In this document: positions 19,108-26,951 of the stretch, one piece after another
Numbering within the stretch: position 1 is the stretch's first letter
How the letters are laid out: every line of letters starts with the position of its first letter
Assembly (NCBI GenBank): GCA_045128915.1
Contig: JBGVIT010000029.1
Span: 1-46,937 of the forward strand
Source of the DNA: RGIG9115 sp045128915
Lineage (GTDB): Bacteria > Bacillota > Clostridia > UBA1381
Direction of reading: 5' to 3'
DNA: 46,937 nucleotides
Position numbers and translations under genes: made by a program
Notes under the pieces: model-generated
Told to the model about the DNA's origin: nothing
Seen by the model: only the letters and a program-made list of their open reading frames with translations
Database searches by the model: none

Positions 19108-20178
19108 ATGAATAAAGCATTAAAATATGGCTGTGCATCTTGTGATACACTTATAAGGAAGTTTACAGTGGAGAAGCTTCCGCCCGAAAGACATTTCCAT
19201 TATCATCAGGGCGTGTTTCTCTCGGGAATGCAAAAAATTTATAAGCTGTGCGGCGATGAAAGATACTATAACTATATTCATGATTGGGTTAACTACGTAA
19301 TTGACAAGGACGGTAACATTGACATTTTTGAAAAAGGTATGCTTGATGATATTCAGCCGGGAATACTGTTGTTTGATTTATATAAAACAACAGGCGACGA
19401 AAGATATAAAAAAGCACTTGACATGCTCATAGATATTTTAAAGGGTTGGAAGAAAAATCAATATGGTGGTTTCTGGCATAAGGAATGGCATCCGAATCAG
19501 ATGTGGCTTGATAGCTTGTATATGGGTGGCCCTATTCAGGCTGAATATGGCTCGTTGTTTGATGAATACCAACTTGTTGATTCAGCGGCTGAGCAAGCAT
19601 TGATTATGCATGAGCATATGTTAAATAAGGAAACGGGACTTTATTATCACGCATGGGATGCCTCTTTTGAGGAAGATTGGGCAGACCCTGTAACAGGTCT
19701 TTCTGAAGAATGTTGGGGCAGAGCCTTAGGTTGGTATGCGGTTGCAACACTTGACATACTTGAATTTATGGAGGATAGTGACCCCAAAAAAGAAAAACTT
19801 ATAAAGATTGAGGCAGACCTTCTAAAGTCGATATGTAAATATCAAGACAAGGAAAGTGGAATGTGGTATCAGGTTGTTGATAAGGGTAATGATTCCGATA
19901 ACTGGCTTGAAACCTCATGCTCATGTTTGTTTGTTAATGCAATAAAGCGCGGAGTGGATATGGGCATAATTCCGGAGGAATATAGAAGCATCGCTGAAAA
20001 GGGATTTGAAGGCGTGATTAATAGCCTTAAATTTGATGGCGACGATTTAATCGTAGACGGAGTATGCGTGGGTACAAGTGTATGTGACTATAAGAAGTAC
20101 ATATCACGCCCCACAAGTGCGAATGATCTACATGGTGTTGGTGCATTTTTGCTGATGTGTGCAGCAATTGCGAAATAA
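19108..20178 (+). CDS. GH105 unsaturated rhamnogalacturonyl hydrolase (YteR/YesR family)
   Basis: 356 residues, the usual family length, with AGGAGAG before ATG 19108. It has no signal peptide, so it acts in the cytoplasm on imported products of pectate or rhamnogalacturonan lyases. GH105 removes the terminal 4,5-unsaturated galacturonic acid by hydration of its double bond, releasing a product that rearranges to 5-keto-4-deoxyuronate, the KduI substrate. Recognisable parts are RHFHYHQGVFLSGM near the start, the catalytic Asp D135 in QMWLDSLYMGGP, and ECWGRALGWYAVATLDIL. It sits 11 bases after the importer genes, which fits import followed by depolymerisation. Confidence 0.93.
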   Translation: MNKALKYGCASCDTLIRKFTVEKLPPERHFHYHQGVFLSGMQKIYKLCGDERYYNYIHDWVNYVIDKDGNIDIFEKGMLDDIQPGILLFDLYKTTGDERYKKALDMLIDILKGWKKNQYGGFWHKEWHPNQMWLDSLYMGGPIQAEYGSLFDEYQLVDSAAEQALIMHEHMLNKETGLYYHAWDASFEEDWADPVTGLSEECWGRALGWYAVATLDILEFMEDSDPKKEKLIKIEADLLKSICKYQDKESGMWYQVVDKGNDSDNWLETSCSCLFVNAIKRGVDMGIIPEEYRSIAEKGFEGVINSLKFDGDDLIVDGVCVGTSVCDYKKYISRPTSANDLHGVGAFLLMCAAIAK

Positions 20179-20206
20179 ATTTATTAATAAGAAAGGAAAA
20201 ACTACT

Positions 20207-22555
20207 ATGAAGAAATTTAAAAAATTAGCTTCTTTGGTTATGGCAGCTATGATGGCATTGATGGTTTCGGTAACGGCAAATGCAGAGGGTGAAGAGGTGC
20301 TTGTAAAAGAATCATTTGAGGGTACAGTTTCATCAACTGTATGGACAGGTAAATACGAAATAACTGATGGAGTAAACAAGAGCATTACTTCATCATCTGA
20401 ATCCGACGCAACAGAATTCTACTGTAACTTAGGTAAAACCGTAGAAAGCGGTGCTATGATTATATCATATGATGTAATGCTTCCTTCTCTTGCCGGAGTA
20501 AGAATTAAGCAGGTATGGGACAGTGCTTCAGGTGGAAAGAGAGCATATCTTTTAGAGGCAACAAGCAAAGGTAAAATAACCATAAACGGTACCGAGCTTT
20601 GTTCTTATACACCCGGTCAATGGTATAATATCACAGAGGTTGTGGACGTAACAAACGAAAAGATTTATGCATATGTTGACGGAATATATATAAAGGAATA
20701 TGCTTGGCGTGAAAATGGAGAGGCAAGCGGTATTAACCGTATACAAACTCAGTATACTACTAATTCAGTATATATAGATAACGCATACATCGCTTCTTAT
20801 ACAGATAAGACTTCAGCAGATGCAGCTCTCTCAGCTATGTTAACAAAGAAAATCAGCCTTGAAAAGAGTAGCTTTGATGTAGCCAAAAACACAAATGTTA
20901 CAAACTCTGTAAAGCCTATAACAAGCGGTGCAGAGATTATATCCTATGATATAAGCGGAAATCCCGTAGGCGGACGTCTTATGCAGGTGTATGACCATAC
21001 TTTAACAACTGCTGCGAGAACTGCACTTATTGCAATAAAATCAACTGGTAATGTGACTGTTAATGAAGCCGATACAGGATATGCATGGGATAGCACAAAA
21101 ACAAACAACATAGCTTTAGTGTTTGATGCAGAGAAAACAAAGTTCTCAGTTTATTATAATGGTGTAAAGATTGCAGAGAATAAAGCTTCGTATAAGGGTG
21201 GCAGAGATATTGCAAGAGTTGATTTTCAGAACGGAGACGCTACACAAGCGACAGTGTCAAATGCATGGGCAAGAGCCTTTACAAGCTATGCCGAGGCTGT
21301 AAAATATATAGAGGCTGTTAATACTGCAAAAAATGCAGATGCAATGGCACATTATGGTGCCAATTCCACTGTTATTAATACAGCAATAGCTGATTATAAT
21401 AGAGCATTGGATTCAATAATTGCTACTGACGTAGAGAAGAGTGCTATAATTGATAAAATATCAGCAATGATGCCTTATGCGAATATCTTTGCTGAGAATT
21501 TCGACGCTGTATCAGCGTTAACTGGCTATACAGCAGCAGACAATGCAACGATTGTTGATAACAAGCTTCAGCTTACAAACAGTGGTTCAAAGGCAAGACT
21601 TCTAAAGACAGTATCGGGAAGTACAAATATTATTACAGAATGTGATTTTATGCAGGAGGTAAAAAGCAATATTGATTCTATCGTGAGAGTTACCGACAAA
21701 AATGGAACATACGAATCAGTTAAGATTTATGCTGAGCTTGGAGACATAAAGATGCTTTATGGTACGGGCACGGAAGGAACATTTGCTTATAAGACTCTTG
21801 TAAATAACTATAACACAAACAAATGGTACAATATTAAAGCATATTCAAACTTTGATAATAAAAAAGTCTCAGTTTATATAGACGATGTATTCATGGGTAC
21901 ATATGCATTTATGTCAACTGCGATGGAAGATTTAAATCGTGTATTCGACAGCTACACAAATTCAGCAGGCACATATTATATCGATAATATAAAGGTATAT
22001 AATGACGATATTTTAGAAGCTTCTGCAGCGATTGAGGTTGCTTCAAAAGCCACAGAAAACATTACTCTTCCCGAAACAGTGGGCAAGTATGGAGTTTCAT
22101 GGACAACAAATAATTCTGGTTATATAGCCGCAGATGGTACTGTAATTAGCCCGGTGGGAATTTCACAACCCGTAATTCTTACTGCTAATGTAAGTAATGG
22201 AGTTGTTGATGTAGACATTAAGTTTACAACAAGAGCAGCAGGTTCTGATAAATTTGAAATCGGTAAAGTGATTTATGCTGATGCAAATGAATTCAGTACA
22301 GAAACACTTACAGGTGCAAAAGGCATAAAGAGAGTTTATATTAATAAAAATGATGATTCGATAAACGGAACTCTTATTGTTGCAATGTATGGTATAAACG
22401 ACAGATTTATAAATGCAAAGATAGTAGATGCAAATGAGGGCGAAAATTCAATATCACTACCAATTGAAGAGGGTACAACGAAAATAAAGATTTTTGTTTG
22501 GGATAAGAATTTAGAAAGATGCACACCTTATGCGAAGCCGTTAGAAATTAATTAA
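20207..22555 (+). CDS. Secreted multi-module beta-sandwich protein without catalytic core
   Basis: 782 residues from ATG 20207 (GAAAGGA about 9 bases upstream). Signal peptide to about residue 26 (VTANA). There are three related beta-sandwich modules: 30-195 (VRIKQVWDSASGGKRAYLLE), 212-360 (GRLMQVYDHTLTTAARTALI), and 425-603 (IVRVTDKNGTYE; YYIDNIKVYNDD). A helical linker (360-425) separates modules two and three. An Ig-like domain follows (about 618-680, GVSWTTNNSGYIAADGTV). The C-terminal domain (681-782) resembles the carboxy-terminal module of other Clostridial pectinases (ALYD/VWD pattern, here MYGINDRF and FVWDKN). Modules two, linker and three match the N-terminus of the giant protein at 26952. 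It is probably a secreted pectin-binding protein; the ligand is unknown. Confidence 0.7.
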   Translation: MKKFKKLASLVMAAMMALMVSVTANAEGEEVLVKESFEGTVSSTVWTGKYEITDGVNKSITSSSESDATEFYCNLGKTVESGAMIISYDVMLPSLAGVRIKQVWDSASGGKRAYLLEATSKGKITINGTELCSYTPGQWYNITEVVDVTNEKIYAYVDGIYIKEYAWRENGEASGINRIQTQYTTNSVYIDNAYIASYTDKTSADAALSAMLTKKISLEKSSFDVAKNTNVTNSVKPITSGAEIISYDISGNPVGGRLMQVYDHTLTTAARTALIAIKSTGNVTVNEADTGYAWDSTKTNNIALVFDAEKTKFSVYYNGVKIAENKASYKGGRDIARVDFQNGDATQATVSNAWARAFTSYAEAVKYIEAVNTAKNADAMAHYGANSTVINTAIADYNRALDSIIATDVEKSAIIDKISAMMPYANIFAENFDAVSALTGYTAADNATIVDNKLQLTNSGSKARLLKTVSGSTNIITECDFMQEVKSNIDSIVRVTDKNGTYESVKIYAELGDIKMLYGTGTEGTFAYKTLVNNYNTNKWYNIKAYSNFDNKKVSVYIDDVFMGTYAFMSTAMEDLNRVFDSYTNSAGTYYIDNIKVYNDDILEASAAIEVASKATENITLPETVGKYGVSWTTNNSGYIAADGTVISPVGISQPVILTANVSNGVVDVDIKFTTRAAGSDKFEIGKVIYADANEFSTETLTGAKGIKRVYINKNDDSINGTLIVAMYGINDRFINAKIVDANEGENSISLPIEEGTTKIKIFVWDKNLERCTPYAKPLEIN

Positions 22556-22558
22556 GTG

Positions 22559-22587
22559 TTTCAGGGGACATTTTATGTCCCCTGAAA
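22559..22587 (+). terminator. Perfect 13-bp hairpin after the multi-module protein gene
   Basis: TTTCAGGGGACAT (22559-22571) pairs perfectly with 22575-22587 around a TTT loop, 4 bases after the stop. There is no clear T run afterwards (TTATATATA), so it may be a partial terminator or an RNA stabiliser separating abundant upstream transcript from the enzyme genes that follow. Confidence 0.6.
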
Positions 22588-22624
22588 TTATATATATTGA
22601 ATAAGCGGAGGAGTGAAGATTATT

Positions 22625-23692
22625 ATGAAAAAATATAACAGTTTTAGACCGGGCAAGATATGGCTTGATACAGATGGAAAAAGAATACAGGCGCATGGCG
22701 GCTCGGTAATGTTCTGGAACGAAGCATATTACTGGTATGGTGAGAATAAAGAATTTACTGATCCCGAAAAAAATATATGGCATTGGGGAGTAAGATGCTA
22801 TCGTTCAGAGGATTTATATAATTGGGAGGATCTCGGGTTAATTATTCCTCCGAATACTGAGGATAAGAACTCATCACTTCACCCATCTGCTTGTATGGAC
22901 AGACCTCATATTATATATAATTCGCAAACAAAAAAATTCGTATGTTGGCTTAAAATAATGAAAAAAGATGGTACTCAAAGCGAAACGGTTCTTATTGCTG
23001 ATAGGATTACAGGTCCGTATGAGATTGTGAGGGAAAATTTACAGCCCCTTGGAATGAGTGCAGGGGATTTTGATTTGGCTGTAGCGGATGACGGAAAGGG
23101 GTATTACTTTTTTGAAAGGGTCCATTCAGAAACCATCTGTGCAGATTTAACCAGTGATTATACAGATGTAACAGGATATTACAGCACACATTTTCCGCTT
23201 GTACAACCGCCGTTTGTGCGGGAAGCAACAGCACATTTTATGCGTAAAGGAAAACATTATCTTATTACATCAGGAACGACAGGATATTTTCCTAATCCGT
23301 CTGAGGTTGCTGTTGCACAAACATGGCATGGACCATATAAGGTGCTTGGAAATCCTCATATTGACGATGAAACGAATACGTCTTTTCATAGTCAGATTTC
23401 GTCAGTTTTTAAGGTTGAGGGTAAAAAAGATTTATACATAGCATGTGCAGACAGATGGTTGCCTCAGCCGGAATTTATGAATTTAAAGTATGAAGAATAT
23501 GCTGAATATATCAGAATAACCTTTAGTGCCGATGAATGTGAGAGGAATAAAGAACTGGCCCGCAAAGGTTTAGAGTCTCTACCGAAGGAGCGGACCAAGG
23601 AGGCTGATTATGTTTGGTTGCCAATTCATTTTGACGGAGAAAAAGTCAGTATTTATTGGTATGATGAATGGGAGTTATCAGACTTTGAGTAA
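22625..23692 (+). CDS. GH43 glycosidase, galactanase-like (subfamily 24/34 type)
   Basis: 355 residues from ATG 22625, with GGAGGAG at 22607-22613; GTG 22613 lies within that site and is unlikely. No signal peptide. The sequence IQAHGGSVMFW followed by YYWYGENKE is the signature of the GH43 group that includes exo-beta-1,3-galactanases and beta-galactosidases. CMDRPHIIYN (D92) stands where relatives usually have ERPKVIYN. E200 in VREATAHF matches the glutamate proposed as catalytic acid, and TSGTTGYFPNPSE follows as in relatives. The likely role is trimming beta-galactose side chains of RG-I or arabinogalactan in the cytoplasm. The exact linkage cannot be read from the sequence. Confidence 0.8.
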   Translation: MKKYNSFRPGKIWLDTDGKRIQAHGGSVMFWNEAYYWYGENKEFTDPEKNIWHWGVRCYRSEDLYNWEDLGLIIPPNTEDKNSSLHPSACMDRPHIIYNSQTKKFVCWLKIMKKDGTQSETVLIADRITGPYEIVRENLQPLGMSAGDFDLAVADDGKGYYFFERVHSETICADLTSDYTDVTGYYSTHFPLVQPPFVREATAHFMRKGKHYLITSGTTGYFPNPSEVAVAQTWHGPYKVLGNPHIDDETNTSFHSQISSVFKVEGKKDLYIACADRWLPQPEFMNLKYEEYAEYIRITFSADECERNKELARKGLESLPKERTKEADYVWLPIHFDGEKVSIYWYDEWELSDFE

Positions 23693-23719
23693 TAATAAAT
23701 TGTGGAAGTAAAAGATATT

Positions 23720-23749
23720 TTGAAATTTAGCATCAGAATAAGTGATAAT
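23720..23749 (+). promoter_or_regulatory. Possible weak internal promoter before the SGNH esterase gene
   Basis: TTGAAA (23720-23725) and GATAAT (23744-23749) are 18 bases apart in the 80-base gap between the GH43 and SGNH genes. No TGTCYGTTT box is present. It may add constitutive transcription; AT-rich DNA makes chance matches common. Confidence 0.3.
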
Positions 23750-23772
23750 GAAACTGGTGAGGTTATATATAA

Positions 23773-24492
23773 ATGCATATAAAAGATAAAATTTTCATGG
23801 ATCGTAATGAATTGGAAAAGGAAGGGCCTATTACCATAGTGGTTTTTGGTGACAGTATTACTCATGGAGCTCTTTTAAATGAAATAAATTATGAAACAGT
23901 GTATTGGAATTTGCTTAGGAAAAAAATTCTTAATGTTAGAAATTATGTGCCTGTAAATATAATAAATGCAGGAATTGGTGGTGTATCTGCAAAAGATTCA
24001 CTAAGCAGAATAGATAAGCAGGTACTTGCCCATTTACCTGATTTAGTTATTGTATGCTTTGGGCTCAATGATGTTAACGGAACATTAGAGGATTATTTGT
24101 CATCGCTACGTATAATCTTTGAAAAATGCATTAATAGTGGGGCAGATGTCTTTTTTATGACGCCTAATATGCTGAATACATATGTAGCGGATGATACAGC
24201 TCCTGAATATTTGGATTATGCTGCTATAACGGCAGAATATCAAAATAACGGTAGGATGGATTTATTTATGAGTTCAGCGGTAAAGCTTGCCACAGAAATG
24301 AATATTGATATATGTGATTGCTATTCAAAATGGAAAGAGTTAAGCAAAACTCAGGATATTACTAAGTTGTTGGTTAATCGTATCAACCATCCGATAAAAG
24401 AAATGCATGAACTGTTTGCAGATAGTTTGTTCGGGACGCTGGATATTCCGACATTAACATCTGATAATGAAAGTACAATGTACAAAGAATAA
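23773..24492 (+). CDS. SGNH/GDSL-type esterase, putative pectin-oligosaccharide deacetylase
   Basis: 239 residues from ATG 23773, with a moderate site (GGTGAGG) upstream. SGNH blocks are clear: FGDSITHG (nucleophile S28), NAGIGG (oxyanion Gly near 70), FGLND (N99) and NHP (H206). The Asp usually three residues before the His is not there (R203 instead), as in some NHP-type members of the superfamily. There is no signal peptide, so it should act in the cytoplasm, most plausibly removing acetyl groups from imported RG-I fragments before GH105 and GH78 act. Acetyl specificity is inferred from context. Confidence 0.8.
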   Translation: MHIKDKIFMDRNELEKEGPITIVVFGDSITHGALLNEINYETVYWNLLRKKILNVRNYVPVNIINAGIGGVSAKDSLSRIDKQVLAHLPDLVIVCFGLNDVNGTLEDYLSSLRIIFEKCINSGADVFFMTPNMLNTYVADDTAPEYLDYAAITAEYQNNGRMDLFMSSAVKLATEMNIDICDCYSKWKELSKTQDITKLLVNRINHPIKEMHELFADSLFGTLDIPTLTSDNESTMYKE

Positions 24493-24527
24493 TTATAGAG
24501 AAATACATAGGAAAGGAATGCAGGTGT

Positions 24528-26714
24528 ATGATTGAAGATGCAGCATGGATAAGGACAGTACATGATACGGATGATATATGTCCGGAGTTCTATACAAAGC
24601 TACATATTAAGAAAAATATAAAATCTGCTCAACTTTATGTAAGTGCAGCGGGAATGTATGAAGCATATATTGATGGAAAGAAAATAGGCGATGAGATGCT
24701 TACGCCTTATTGGACAGAATATAGTGCAAGAACGCAGTACCAGACATATGATGTTAAGGATATGTTAGGCGAAAATCCGGAATTAAGTTTTATATGTGCC
24801 GAGGGCTGGGCTGTCGGTGCTATGGCATACAGTCGTTTTAAACATAGCTGGTTTAATCATATAAGTCTTATTTATTCTCTTGATATTGAATATATGGATG
24901 GGGAGAAGCAAAGTTTTGTATCTGGTGAAAATACATTTGTAAGAACTTCTCAAATACTCAGTTCAAGTATTTATGACGGAGAAATTGTAGATAAGACCGT
25001 TGATAAATTTGAAATGGGTAATGCGTTGATAGACGAGGTGAATACCACGCTTATACCACAGGAAGGCGAAAAGGTTTGTGAGCAGGACAGAATAAGTGCG
25101 GTTAAATATTTTGTTACTCCTAATGGCGAGCGTGTGATTGATTTTGGGCAGAATATTGCGGGGTATGCAGAGATAAGAATACGAGGCAGTCGTGGTGACA
25201 GAATTCGCATAAGCCATGCGGAAGTGCTTGATTGTGATGGCAATTTTTATACAGACAATCTTCGTTCTGCTAAACAAAGTATGACTTATGTTTTAGCGGG
25301 GGATGGAGAAGAGGTGCTAAAACCGCATTTTTCGTGGCAGGGATTCAGATATATACGTCTTGATGAATATCCCTGTCGTGATGTGGAATTGTCCGGATTT
25401 ACGGCGTGTGCAATACATTCTGATATGAAAAGAACGGGTGATTTTTCGTGTGGGTTGCCTGAAATAAATCAACTTTACAATAATATAGTATGGGGACAGA
25501 AAGGCAATTTTATTGATGTTCCCACTGATTGTCCTCAGCGTGATGAAAGACTTGGTTGGACGGGAGATGCACAGGTGTTTGTAAGAACTGCCGCTATAAA
25601 TTACGATGTAGAAAGGTTCTTCAAAAAATGGCTTGCGGATTTAGCATATACCCAGGGAGAAAACGGAGCGGTTACCGGAATAGTTCCGATGGTACGACTG
25701 GGTTGTGAAATACTTGTTTCGGCAGGCTGGGGCGATGCTGCTGTGATATGTCCGTGGGAAATATATCGTGCATATGGAAATAAAGATATATTGGAGTGCC
25801 AGTTTGAAAGCATGAAGGCATGGATTGATTATATGCATAGTTTCGGCAAAGAAGAATATCTATGGCTGGGAGGAGAGCATTACGGCGATTGGCTGGCTAT
25901 GGATGGTGACGAATATATCGGTGCTACTTCGGCTGATTACATTGCATCTGCATTTTTTGCATATAGTACAGGACTGTTTGTTAAAGCAGGAAAGGTGATT
26001 AACAAGGATATTAGTGATTACGAAAAGCTGTACGATAACATCACAAAAGCCTTTAAAGATCGATTCACAAAGAACGGAGTGCCGATAGAGAGAACTCAGA
26101 CGGCATATGCGCTTGCACTACACTTTGGATTGTGTGACAACAGGGAATTGACAGGTGAGGGGCTTGTGAAAATGATTGAAGAAAATGAAATGCGCCTTAC
26201 AACAGGATTTGTTGGCACACCATATCTTTTGCATGCATTAACTGAAGCGGACAGAACAGATGTTGCTTATGAACTACTTTTGCAGGACAAGTCCCCGTCA
26301 TGGTTGTTTTCTGTCAAACAGGGTGCTACTACAATGTGGGAACACTGGGACGGAATTAAAGAAGACGGTACGTTCTGGAGCGATGATATGAATTCATATA
26401 ATCATTATGCTTACGGGTCTGTTTATGATTGGATATTCGGAGTTTGTGCCGGAATACAAGTACATGATGATGGCGCAGGATATAAACATATATCTGTAAA
26501 ACCTAAAGCGGATAAGCGTCTTGGATTTTTAACCGCCTCTATAGAAACGCGGCATGGCTTATTGGTAAGTTCGTGGCGTTATGAAAATGACAGAATATGC
26601 TATGAGGTTACAATTCCTGAGGGGTGTGTTGCGGAAGCAGAATTCATCGGGGACGGTACTGTATACAAAGAAGTTCTGACAGAAGGACACTATAAGAAAA
26701 TTATGCTAATATGA
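24528..26714 (+). CDS. GH78 alpha-L-rhamnosidase
   Basis: 728 residues from ATG 24528 (AGGTG close by and AGGAAAGGA further up). The order is N-terminal beta domains (AAGMYEAYIDGKKIGDEMLT; FGQNIAGYAEIRI), an alpha/alpha-six barrel, and a C-terminal beta domain (HISVKPKADKRLG). The conserved acid motif DCPQRDERLGWTGDA gives general acid E340, and TMWEHWDG gives proposed base E605. It lacks a signal peptide and the extra N-terminal modules of secreted relatives, so it is cytoplasmic and probably releases rhamnose from the non-reducing end of RG-I oligosaccharides after GH105 has removed the uronate. The rhamnose would feed RhaA at 43449. Confidence 0.93.
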   Translation: MIEDAAWIRTVHDTDDICPEFYTKLHIKKNIKSAQLYVSAAGMYEAYIDGKKIGDEMLTPYWTEYSARTQYQTYDVKDMLGENPELSFICAEGWAVGAMAYSRFKHSWFNHISLIYSLDIEYMDGEKQSFVSGENTFVRTSQILSSSIYDGEIVDKTVDKFEMGNALIDEVNTTLIPQEGEKVCEQDRISAVKYFVTPNGERVIDFGQNIAGYAEIRIRGSRGDRIRISHAEVLDCDGNFYTDNLRSAKQSMTYVLAGDGEEVLKPHFSWQGFRYIRLDEYPCRDVELSGFTACAIHSDMKRTGDFSCGLPEINQLYNNIVWGQKGNFIDVPTDCPQRDERLGWTGDAQVFVRTAAINYDVERFFKKWLADLAYTQGENGAVTGIVPMVRLGCEILVSAGWGDAAVICPWEIYRAYGNKDILECQFESMKAWIDYMHSFGKEEYLWLGGEHYGDWLAMDGDEYIGATSADYIASAFFAYSTGLFVKAGKVINKDISDYEKLYDNITKAFKDRFTKNGVPIERTQTAYALALHFGLCDNRELTGEGLVKMIEENEMRLTTGFVGTPYLLHALTEADRTDVAYELLLQDKSPSWLFSVKQGATTMWEHWDGIKEDGTFWSDDMNSYNHYAYGSVYDWIFGVCAGIQVHDDGAGYKHISVKPKADKRLGFLTASIETRHGLLVSSWRYENDRICYEVTIPEGCVAEAEFIGDGTVYKEVLTEGHYKKIMLI

Positions 26715-26768
26715 AAAGGGTTTATTTTACTAAACTTTGAATGGAATAAAACGTCTTTTGGGAGTGTG

Positions 26769-26813
26769 TGTCTGTTTATGTCTGTTTACTTTAATTGTCC
26801 GCAATGGTAAAAT
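26769..26813 (+). promoter_or_regulatory. Promoter with tandem TGTCTGTTT repeats upstream of the second giant gene
   Basis: Two TGTCTGTTT copies (26769-26777 and 26779-26787) with a 10-base period run into TTTACT (26785-26790), then a 17-base spacer and TAAAAT (26808-26813). Base for base it closely matches the promoter at 6372-6416. It lies in the largest gap inside the locus (26715-26951) and probably starts the long catabolic operon. Confidence 0.8.
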
Positions 26814-26861
26814 AATTATATAATAAAAAAATATTATTATAAATTACGAGGGCTGAGATAT

Positions 26862-26903
26862 ATGCAGCAGAATAAACGAAAACAGTTGAGATATCAAATC
26901 TAA
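26862..26903 (+). other. Possible 13-codon leader ORF
   Basis: ATG 26862 to TAA 26901-26903 encodes a basic 13-residue peptide (MQQNKRKQLRYQI) in the 5' leader between promoter and the giant gene, preceded by CGAGGG. It could be a leader peptide or simply chance. No attenuator hairpin is obvious after it. Confidence 0.2.
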
Positions 26904-26951
26904 ATATAATGTGAAAAATTAAATACATAACTGCAGAAAGGAATTTTGATT

